Part shown: positions 58,090 through 64,000 of the stretch, in pieces
Position numbering within the stretch: position 1 is the stretch's first letter
How the letters are laid out: the number at the start of each line of letters is the position of its first letter
NCBI RefSeq assembly: GCF_027213785.1
Contig: NZ_JAPWGO010000001.1
Span: 1-64,000 of the forward strand
DNA from: Limimaricola sp. G21655-S1
GTDB lineage: Bacteria > Pseudomonadota > Alphaproteobacteria > Rhodobacterales > Rhodobacteraceae
Direction: 5' to 3'
Length of the DNA: 64,000 nucleotides
Made by a program: the position numbers and the translations under genes
The notes under the pieces: generated by a model
Told to the model about the DNA's origin: nothing
The model's input: the letters and a program-made list of their open reading frames with translations, nothing else
Database searches by the model: none

Positions 58090-60299
58090 CGCTCGAAACC
58101 ACGCGCCGTCTCAAGCATGACACCCCCGACACCGACCGCCGCCTCGACGGCATGGCCCAAGGCGTGCTCGGCACCGGCATGGACCGTCCCGAGGGGCCGC
58201 TGAAGGTCTCGGGCCGCGCCACCTATGCGGCCGAGGCGCATCCCGAGGCGATGGCCGAAGGCTATCTCGTGCGCGCCACCACGATCGGTCGGATCACCGG
58301 CTCGAACGCCGATGCGATCCGGGCCATGCCGGGCGTGATAGAGGTGATCGAGGACGAGCGGATGATCCGCAACGCCGCGCAGGGCATGGCGGGGGAGTCG
58401 CCGGTGCAGAGGCAGGGTCAGGTCTGGTATGTGGGCCAGCCCGTGGCCTGCGTCGTGGCCGAGAGCTTCGAACAGGCGCGCCACGCGGCGCAGGCGATGA
58501 TGGTGACGATCGAGCCCGACGGCACCCATGTCTTCGACGCCGAGGACCCGGCGGCCGAGGTCGAGAAGCCCGAGCAGAAGCAGCTCGATCAGGGCGATCT
58601 CGAAGGCGCCATGTCGGCGGCAACCTTCTCGCTCGACGCGACCTACCACACGCCGTCGATGTCGAGCGCGGCGATGGAGCCGCATGCCTCGATCGCGCAA
58701 TGGGACGAGGATGGCGTGCTGACACTGCGCGGCTCCTACCAGCTTTTGAAGTTCAACAAGGCCGAACTCGCCGACGTGCTGGGCGTGGCGCCAGACAAGG
58801 TCCGCATCCTTTCACCCTATGTCGGCGGCGGTTTCGGCTCCAAGCTGGGCCTCGCCCCCGAGGCGGTCGCCGCGGCGCTGGCGGCGCAGGCGCTGGGCCG
58901 CCCGGTCCGCGTGGTGCTGCATCGCCGTCAGGTTTTCGAAACCGTCACCCGCCGCTCGGAGACACGCCAGCGGATCCGGCTCGCCTGCGATGCCGAGGGC
59001 AAGCTTTCGGCCATCGGCCACGAGAACCTCGTGAGCCAGCTTCCCGGCGAGGTCTTTTCCGAGCCGGTGGCGCAGGGCACGCATTTCCAATACGCCGCGC
59101 CGAACCGGGTGATCGGCCACGAGATCGCCCGCATCCGCCGCCCCGCCGCCGGATCGGTCCGGGCGCCGGGCGAGGCGGTCGGCGTCACCGCCTTCGAGAT
59201 CGCGATCGACGAGCTGGCCAAGAAGGCCGGGATCGACCCGCTGGAGTTCCGGCTCAGGAACGTGCCCGACAAGCACCCCGAGAACGGCAAGCCGTTTTCG
59301 TCATCGACCATGGAGGCGACGCTGCGCGAGGGGGCCAAGCGCTTCGGCTGGACCCACACGCCGCCGCGCCAGCGCCGCGAGGGTGAATGGTGGATCGGCA
59401 CCGGCATGGCGGGCGCGGTGCGCGTCAACATGATGATCGAGGCGATGGCGCGGGCGGTGCTGACCGGTCAGGGCGTTCGGGTCGAATGCGACATGACCGA
59501 TATCGGCACCGGCTCCTACGCCATCCTGACGCAGGTGGCGGCCGAGATGCTGGGCTTCGCGCCCGACCGGGTCGAAACGGTGCTGGGCGACACCGACCTG
59601 CCGCCGGCCTCCGGTTCGGGCGGCAGTTTCGGCGCGGCCTCGACCTCCACGGCGGTCTATCTCGCCTGCATGGAACTGCGCGAGCGGCTGGCCGCGAAGC
59701 TCGGGGTGAAGGAGCCCGAGCTCACCCTCAAGGACGGCCTCGCGATCCACGAGAACCGGCAGACGCCGCTGGCCGAAATCCTGGGCGAAGAGGAATGGCG
59801 GGCGCTGGGCCACCTGCAGCCGGGCAAGGCCGGGCAGGAGGTGCGGCAGGCGACCTGGGGCGCGATCTTCGCCGAGGTGGCGGTAAGCGACGTGACCGGC
59901 GAGACGCGGGTGCGCCGCATGGACGGCACCTTCGCCGCCGGTCGCATTCTCAACCTCAAGACCGCCCGCTCGCAATGCCATGGCGGCATGACCTGGGGCA
60001 TCGGCCTGGCGCTGACCGAGGCGATGGAGCACGATCCGCGCGACGGCCACATGGTCAACCGGGATCTCGCCGAGTACCACCTGCCGGTCAATCTCGACGT
60101 GCCGCAGCTCGGGGTGCATTTCCTCGAAGAGCGTGACGACTGGGCCAACCCGCTGCAGGCCAAGGGGATCGGCGAGCTGTCGGTCTGCGGCTCCGGTGCC
60201 GCGGTGATCAACGCGATCGAGAACGCCTGCGGCGTGCGGGTGCGCCGCCTGCCCGCCACGCTCGATCAGGTGATGGACGGGCTGATCGCCCAAGGCTGA
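58086..60299 (+). CDS. Molybdenum hydroxylase molybdopterin subunit (PaoC-type)
   Basis: This 737-residue xanthine-dehydrogenase-family catalytic subunit begins [40 protein letters not shown] and [20 protein letters not shown] are cofactor motifs. The base Glu is in [20 protein letters not shown] near the C-terminus. The likely product is an aldehyde or purine oxidase. No XdhC-type maturation factor or cytidylyl-cofactor gene is adjacent. A hairpin follows the stop. Confidence 0.93.
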   Translation: MTLETTRRLKHDTPDTDRRLDGMAQGVLGTGMDRPEGPLKVSGRATYAAEAHPEAMAEGYLVRATTIGRITGSNADAIRAMPGVIEVIEDERMIRNAAQGMAGESPVQRQGQVWYVGQPVACVVAESFEQARHAAQAMMVTIEPDGTHVFDAEDPAAEVEKPEQKQLDQGDLEGAMSAATFSLDATYHTPSMSSAAMEPHASIAQWDEDGVLTLRGSYQLLKFNKAELADVLGVAPDKVRILSPYVGGGFGSKLGLAPEAVAAALAAQALGRPVRVVLHRRQVFETVTRRSETRQRIRLACDAEGKLSAIGHENLVSQLPGEVFSEPVAQGTHFQYAAPNRVIGHEIARIRRPAAGSVRAPGEAVGVTAFEIAIDELAKKAGIDPLEFRLRNVPDKHPENGKPFSSSTMEATLREGAKRFGWTHTPPRQRREGEWWIGTGMAGAVRVNMMIEAMARAVLTGQGVRVECDMTDIGTGSYAILTQVAAEMLGFAPDRVETVLGDTDLPPASGSGGSFGAASTSTAVYLACMELRERLAAKLGVKEPELTLKDGLAIHENRQTPLAEILGEEEWRALGHLQPGKAGQEVRQATWGAIFAEVAVSDVTGETRVRRMDGTFAAGRILNLKTARSQCHGGMTWGIGLALTEAMEHDPRDGHMVNRDLAEYHLPVNLDVPQLGVHFLEERDDWANPLQAKGIGELSVCGSGAAVINAIENACGVRVRRLPATLDQVMDGLIAQG

Positions 60300-60332
60300 A
60301 GCACCGGGGAAACCTTCGAAAGCCGCCTTTTC

Positions 60333-60358
60333 GTCCCGACACGTCACCGTGTCGGGAC
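60333..60358. terminator. Terminator-like hairpin after the molybdenum hydroxylase operon
   Basis: A perfect 11-bp stem (GTCCCGACACG with CGTGTCGGGAC) has a 4-base loop, 33 bp past the stop. There is no T-tract on the plus strand. Confidence 0.6.
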
Positions 60359-60439
60359 AGGGATTGGATGCCCGTCCCGAAGCATATATCTGCTAGACTG
60401 ACTGGGGCATCGGTCACTGACGGGTTCAAGGAGATCTCG

Positions 60440-60892
60440 ATGAATTTGCTGTCACGAGGCACGGCGCTGGCCTTGGCCGGGCTGGGGCTTTGGTCGGCCC
60501 CCGCCACGGCGCAGGACGTCGCCAATGGAGAGGTCCAGTTCGGCCGCCAATGCGTGGCTTGCCACGTGGTGCGCGATCCCGAGGGCCGCGTTCTGGCGGG
60601 CCGCAACGCCCGCACCGGTCCGAATCTCTACGGGATCGAGGGCCGGGTGATCGGCTCGGTCGAGGATTTCCGCTACGGCGACGCGATGATCAGGCTGCGC
60701 GACCGTGGCATGGAGTGGGACGAGGAGAGCTTCCTGGGCTACGTCACCGATCCGACCGCCTGGCTGCGCGCCACGCTCGAGGATCGTCGCGCTCGCGGCA
60801 AGATGGCCTACCAGGTGCGCGATCCGCAGGATGCGGCCGACATCTATGCCTATATCGAAGGGCTTTCGACGCGCAGCGAAGCCGCGAACTGA
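60440..60892 (+). CDS. Periplasmic c-type cytochrome
   Basis: This 150-residue protein has a signal peptide (SRGTALALAGLGLWSAPATA) and one haem-binding motif, CVACH (Cys near 38 and 41, His 42), in VQFGRQCVACHVVRDPEGRV. RTGPNLYGIEGRVIGSVEDF and GKMAYQVRDPQDAADIYAYI (Met ligand) complete a class I cytochrome c fold of the c2/c-550 type. AAGGAG precedes the ATG. It is probably a periplasmic electron carrier. It lies just after the molybdenum hydroxylase, but that complex looks cytoplasmic, so the two need not interact. Confidence 0.93.
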   Translation: MNLLSRGTALALAGLGLWSAPATAQDVANGEVQFGRQCVACHVVRDPEGRVLAGRNARTGPNLYGIEGRVIGSVEDFRYGDAMIRLRDRGMEWDEESFLGYVTDPTAWLRATLEDRRARGKMAYQVRDPQDAADIYAYIEGLSTRSEAAN

Positions 60893-60898
60893 ACCGGC

Positions 60899-61423
60899 TC
60901 AGCCCAGAAGGCCGGCCTTCCCCATGTAGATCCTGAGCCAGGGCGTGTAGCGCTCTGGCCGGTCCGCCAGATCGGCGCGCAGCGCCTCGGGCGTGATCCA
61001 GGCCGTGTCCTGCACCTCTTCGGGGGCCGGGCGCGGCCGTGGCTCCTGCGCGGGTTCGGAGAGGAATACCTCGACCAACTCGTGCTCGACGAGCCCGCCG
61101 CCGACATCGGCGCGGTATTCGATCTGCCCGGCCGGGCGCAGCGGCAGGTCGGTGAGACCCAGCTCCTCGCCGAGACGTCGCCGCGCGCAATCCTCGGCCG
61201 CCTCGCCCCAGAGCGGATGGGTGCAGCAGCTGTTCGCCCAGAGCCCCGGGGTGTGGTACTTGGCCTCGGCGCGTTGCTGCAAGAGCGTCCGGCCCCGCCA
61301 CATCACGAAGACGCTGACCGCCGGATGGCGCAGCCCGCGTTCATGCACCGCGATCTTGTCGACCGGTCTCAGCTGGCCGTCCACCCAGGCCGGGATCTCG
61401 AAATTGTCCCTGTCGTCACGCAT
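60899..61423 (-). CDS. idi: Isopentenyl-diphosphate delta-isomerase (type I)
   Basis: This 174-residue Nudix-fold enzyme balances IPP and DMAPP for isoprenoid synthesis. The motifs are LRHPAVSVFVMWRGRTLLQQ, WANSCCTHPLWGEAAEDCA (catalytic Cys in CCTHP) and a later Glu cluster in GLVEHELVEVFLSEP. Length is normal. GGAGGGG precedes the ATG; a TTG one codon upstream is possible. In photosynthetic Rhodobacterales, idi supports carotenoid and bacteriochlorophyll synthesis, but no such genes are in this window. Confidence 0.94.
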   Translation of the reverse strand: MRDDRDNFEIPAWVDGQLRPVDKIAVHERGLRHPAVSVFVMWRGRTLLQQRAEAKYHTPGLWANSCCTHPLWGEAAEDCARRRLGEELGLTDLPLRPAGQIEYRADVGGGLVEHELVEVFLSEPAQEPRPRPAPEEVQDTAWITPEALRADLADRPERYTPWLRIYMGKAGLLG

Positions 61424-61453
61424 CAACCGCCCCTCCCCGGCAGTCCGGTTCGC

Positions 61454-61477
61454 GCCGCGCGCCCCGGGGCACGCGGC
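61454..61477. terminator. Possible hairpin between lipoprotein gene and idi
   Basis: GCCGCG pairs with CGCGGC with further inner pairs, just after the small lipoprotein stop on the minus strand. There is no T-tract, so the two genes may still be co-transcribed. Confidence 0.35.
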
Positions 61478-61481
61478 ACCG

Positions 61482-61799
61482 TCAGAAGGCCGGTTCGGCC
61501 ATGGGCGTCGGGGCCGGGCGGGTCTGCACCACCATGCGGCTGGCCAGAGCGTCGCAGGTCACCGTGACGATCTCGCCCTCATCGGTAAAGCGCACGATGC
61601 GGCTTTCGGAGGTCTCGGCCAGCACGGCCGGGCTCTGGCCGATCCGCGCCGCGGTCTCGTCGATCCGGGTCAGGCATTGCTGGAACGCCATCGGCACCGC
61701 CTGGTCGGCGGGGGCGGCGCTCGGCAGCGCGTCGCAACCGGCCAGCGCCGCGAGCCCGATCAATGCCAGGCCCGTCTTCCGTGCCGCTGCTGCCACCAT
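61482..61799 (-). CDS. Small lipoprotein, unknown function
   Basis: This 105-residue protein has a lipoprotein signal (GLALIGLAALAGCDALPSAA, lipobox LAGC). The mature part has two Cys (FQQCLTRIDE and TVTCDALASR) and short beta strands (ESRIVRFTDEGEIVTVTC), with a Pro-rich end. I recognise no family. It is probably on the outer membrane. It shares a strand with idi and the phytochrome gene. Confidence 0.75.
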   Translation of the reverse strand: MVAAAARKTGLALIGLAALAGCDALPSAAPADQAVPMAFQQCLTRIDETAARIGQSPAVLAETSESRIVRFTDEGEIVTVTCDALASRMVVQTRPAPTPMAEPAF

Positions 61800-61866
61800 G
61801 CCGTTTCTCCTGTCAATTCAATGCCGGCGCAGACTGCCGTGCCAATGCTGCCGCGTCCAGAGTCGA

Positions 61867-64000
61867 TCAGCCGTCGCCGTCGCGCAGCAGCGCCATGAAG
61901 CCCGCGCGCATGCTGCGCTTGGTATAGGGCTTTTTCAGGGTCGGGGCGTCGGGATAGGCCGCGGTGATGTCCTCGGTCGCACCATAGCCGGTGGCGAGCA
62001 GGAACGGCACGCCGCGCGCGCGCAGCGTCTCGGCGACGGGCAGCGAGGTCTCGTTGCCGAGATTGACGTCGAGCAGCGCGAGATCGAACTGCTCGGCCTC
62101 GATCAGCCGCAGCGCCTCGCCGACGCCGTTCGCCATCGACACCGCAGCGCAGCCCAGCTCCGAGAGGATGTCGGACGCGTCCATGGCGATGATCATGTTG
62201 TCCTCGACCACCAGAGCCTTGCCCGCGAGCGTGAACGGCGTCTCGCCATCGTCCGGAGCCGCGTCGTCCCGGGCCGGGGCGGCCTCCGGCGCGGTCGCGA
62301 CGAAGCGGGCGGGAATCCGGAAGCGGGCCTCGGCGCCGGTGAGCGCGAAGCGCAGCTCGGCATCGCCGCCGAGCTCGAAGGGGATCGAGCGTTCGATCAC
62401 CGTGGTCCCGAAGCCACGCCCCTTGCCGGCGCGCAGCGGCGCGCCGCCGCGCTCGCGCCACTCGACGCGCAGATCGCCCTGCACATCGCGCGACAGCCCG
62501 ACCTCGACCCAGCCATGCCCGTCCTTCAAGGCACCGTATTTCGCGGCGTTGGTGACCAGCTCGTGCACCACCAGCGCCAGCGTCGAAAAGGCCTCGGGCG
62601 TCAGGCCGACATCGGGCCCGGTGATCCGCACCCGGTCGCGCTGGGCCGCGATGAAGGCGTCGATCTCGGTCTCGATCAGCGTCTTGAGCGAGGCCGCCTC
62701 CCAGTCGGAACCGGTCAACTGGTCATGCGCGCGCGCCAGCGCGTCGATCCGGCCATCGACGAGGCGACTGTATTCCTCCACCGAGGTGACGCCGGAGCGG
62801 CTTTGCGACACCAGGCTGCGAATCAGGTTGAGGATGTTGCGCACCCGGTGGTTCAGTTCGGCGATCAGCAGCTCCTGCCGCTCCTGCGCGCGCTTGCGCT
62901 CGGCGATGGAATCATCGGCGATCTTCAGCACCACCTCGAGCAGTGTGATCCGTAGCGTCTCGGCGGCGGCGATCTCGCTGTCGGTCCAGGGCGCGCTCTG
63001 GTGGCGCACCGTCTCGGTCCAGGCCTCGAAGCTCTTGCGCGGCGTCAACCGCAGCCCGTTCGGCCCGGTCGAGACCGGCTTGGCCGGATCGCCGGCCCAG
63101 GTGACCTCCTCGACCTGCTCGCGGCGGAACAGCACGATGTAGTCTCGCGGGCCGCGGCTGATCGGCAGCGCCAGGATCCCGGCGGCGCGGTTGGCAAAGC
63201 TCTCGGCCGCCGGGTAGCGATCGATCAGCCTGTCGGTGGCCTCGACATGCCCGGCATGGGTGGAATGGAGGTGGCGCAGCAGCCCCGCGAACTCCTCGCC
63301 GGTAGTGGTCGCGCCGATCGCGTGGTAGCGGTCGTTGATCCAGATCGCGATGCCGTCGAAAGGGATAACCTCGCCGATCTCTCCGGCGATTTTCTTGAAG
63401 TTGTCGGCGATGGCGGTGCTGTCGGTCATCCGCGCCAGAAGCGAGGTATGCAGCACCCGTGCCTTGGCGGCCTGCGCGCGCTCGGCCTCGTTCTCCAGCG
63501 CGGCGATCTCGTAGGAGAGCAGCTGCGTGAACAGTTCCACCGCCGAGCGCTTTTCGTAGTCGAGGTAATGCGGCGTCCCGTGATGGCAGGCGATCAGCCC
63601 CCACAGCTTGCCGTCGCGCAGGATCGACACCGACATCGAGGCCGCGACGCCCATGTTGCGCAGGTATTCGAGATGGATCGGCGAGACCGCCCGGGTCACG
63701 GAATGCGACAGGTCGATCCGCTCGCCCTCCGCCTCGGGGGCGGAGAGGATCGGCTGCGGCGGCGCGTCGACGTCGCGGATCAGCCGGATCGGGTTGCGCA
63801 TGTAGAGCGCGCGCGCCTGCGGGGGGATGTCGCTCGCGGGGAAGCGCAGCCCGAGGAAGGGCGTCAGGCCCGGTGCCGCCGACTCGGCGATCACCTTGCC
63901 GCTGTCGTCGCGCTGGAACTGGTAGATCATCACCCGGTCGAAGCCGGTGAGCGCCTTCATCGCCCGCGCAGCCTCGCGCGCCATGCGGCCGATATCCGGC
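61867..64000 (-). CDS. Bacteriophytochrome HWE histidine kinase fused to receiver (5' end outside window)
   Basis: The visible 710 residues begin in the GAF domain (ALTGFDRVMIYQFQRDDSGK, then the bilin-contact motif LRFPASDIPPQARALYMRNP). The PHY domain follows, then a HisKA_2/HWE kinase (LIAELNHRVRNILNLIRSLV, His about residue 377 of the visible part) and its ATPase domain (ALVVHELVTNAAKYGAL). A C-terminal receiver ends the protein (ALVVEDNMIIAMDASDILSE, phosphoacceptor Asp in ALLDVNLGNETSLPV). The frame stays open to the window edge, so the N-terminal PAS domain with the biliverdin-binding Cys is not visible. It senses red/far-red light in relatives and probably phosphorylates its own receiver. 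A cognate haem oxygenase is not seen. Confidence 0.93.
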   Translation of the reverse strand, partial: PDIGRMAREAARAMKALTGFDRVMIYQFQRDDSGKVIAESAAPGLTPFLGLRFPASDIPPQARALYMRNPIRLIRDVDAPPQPILSAPEAEGERIDLSHSVTRAVSPIHLEYLRNMGVAASMSVSILRDGKLWGLIACHHGTPHYLDYEKRSAVELFTQLLSYEIAALENEAERAQAAKARVLHTSLLARMTDSTAIADNFKKIAGEIGEVIPFDGIAIWINDRYHAIGATTTGEEFAGLLRHLHSTHAGHVEATDRLIDRYPAAESFANRAAGILALPISRGPRDYIVLFRREQVEEVTWAGDPAKPVSTGPNGLRLTPRKSFEAWTETVRHQSAPWTDSEIAAAETLRITLLEVVLKIADDSIAERKRAQERQELLIAELNHRVRNILNLIRSLVSQSRSGVTSVEEYSRLVDGRIDALARAHDQLTGSDWEAASLKTLIETEIDAFIAAQRDRVRITGPDVGLTPEAFSTLALVVHELVTNAAKYGALKDGHGWVEVGLSRDVQGDLRVEWRERGGAPLRAGKGRGFGTTVIERSIPFELGGDAELRFALTGAEARFRIPARFVATAPEAAPARDDAAPDDGETPFTLAGKALVVEDNMIIAMDASDILSELGCAAVSMANGVGEALRLIEAEQFDLALLDVNLGNETSLPVAETLRARGVPFLLATGYGATEDITAAYPDAPTLKKPYTKRSMRAGFMALLRDGDG

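Noticed and set aside
60300-60892. Cytochrome c as direct electron acceptor of the neighbouring molybdenum hydroxylase
   Set aside because: The cytochrome has a secretion signal, while the hydroxylase subunits show none, and a terminator-like hairpin separates them. The proximity alone does not support a complex.

Overview
The window is GC-rich chromosomal DNA from an alphaproteobacterium. It most likely belongs to the Rhodobacterales (Rhodobacteraceae/Paracoccaceae group). The reasons are the gene order rsfS-rlmH-gpmI-envC-ctpA-rppH, the leuC-leuD...leuB layout, a serB/serC-serA locus with a serC-type leader, HWE-family histidine kinases, and intergenic repeats with a GCGTATTT core. I cannot name a genus from this sequence alone.

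Layout. The left edge (1-427) is the right end of an IS3-family element. It has truncated a PAS/GAF sensor gene (411-1640). Next comes a tightly overlapping four-gene operon on the minus strand (5200 to 1899): acyl-CoA-dehydrogenase-like protein, PIG-L deacetylase, NodS-like methyltransferase and family-2 glycosyltransferase. Its product is unknown, and this is the most unusual gene set in the window. A DUF421 membrane protein follows. Then come a blue-light LOV-HWE kinase with its single-domain response regulator, and two tiny secreted PepSY-like proteins.

From 9.1 to 17.1 kb, on the minus strand, lie asd, tRNA-Pro(CGG), a DMT transporter and the leucine genes leuB, leuD and leuC. Two other genes, an EEP-fold protein and a membrane protein, sit between leuB and leuD. 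From 17.4 to 25.5 kb, on the plus strand, lie an MscS channel and a conserved housekeeping run: rsfS, rlmH, gpmI, an EnvC-like factor, ctpA, rppH, a small cysteine-rich secreted protein and a GNAT. From 25.5 to 39.1 kb most genes are on the minus strand: lytic transglycosylase, Rieske/FAD oxidoreductase, RNase R, GNAT-dapE, small envelope proteins, a Ca/Na exchanger-like carrier, dapD, a tudor-like protein, rlmN and an IalB-like protein. A LOG-family gene points the other way.

From 39.4 to 48.3 kb lie an asparaginase, a YCII protein, the complete phosphorylated serine pathway (serB divergent from serC-serA), mnmH, and the NAD salvage pair pncA-pncB. From 48.3 to 56.5 kb lie arfB, a short strand-specific transcript unit with a perfect Shine-Dalgarno sequence, a phytase-like/MepA/UMF1-MFS operon, small proteins, YggT, recQ and a glycolipid-binding-like protein. 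From 56.6 to 64 kb lie a three-subunit molybdenum hydroxylase (PaoABC type), a cytochrome c, idi, a small lipoprotein, and a bacteriophytochrome HWE kinase fused to a receiver domain that runs off the right edge.

Functional themes are amino-acid synthesis (Leu, Ser, Lys/DAP), NAD salvage, peptidoglycan remodelling, RNA and ribosome maintenance, and light sensing by two photoreceptors of the same kinase class. The long opposite-strand ORFs are shadows caused by high third-position GC and are left out. Function calls rest on recognised motifs and family resemblance, because no database search was possible.
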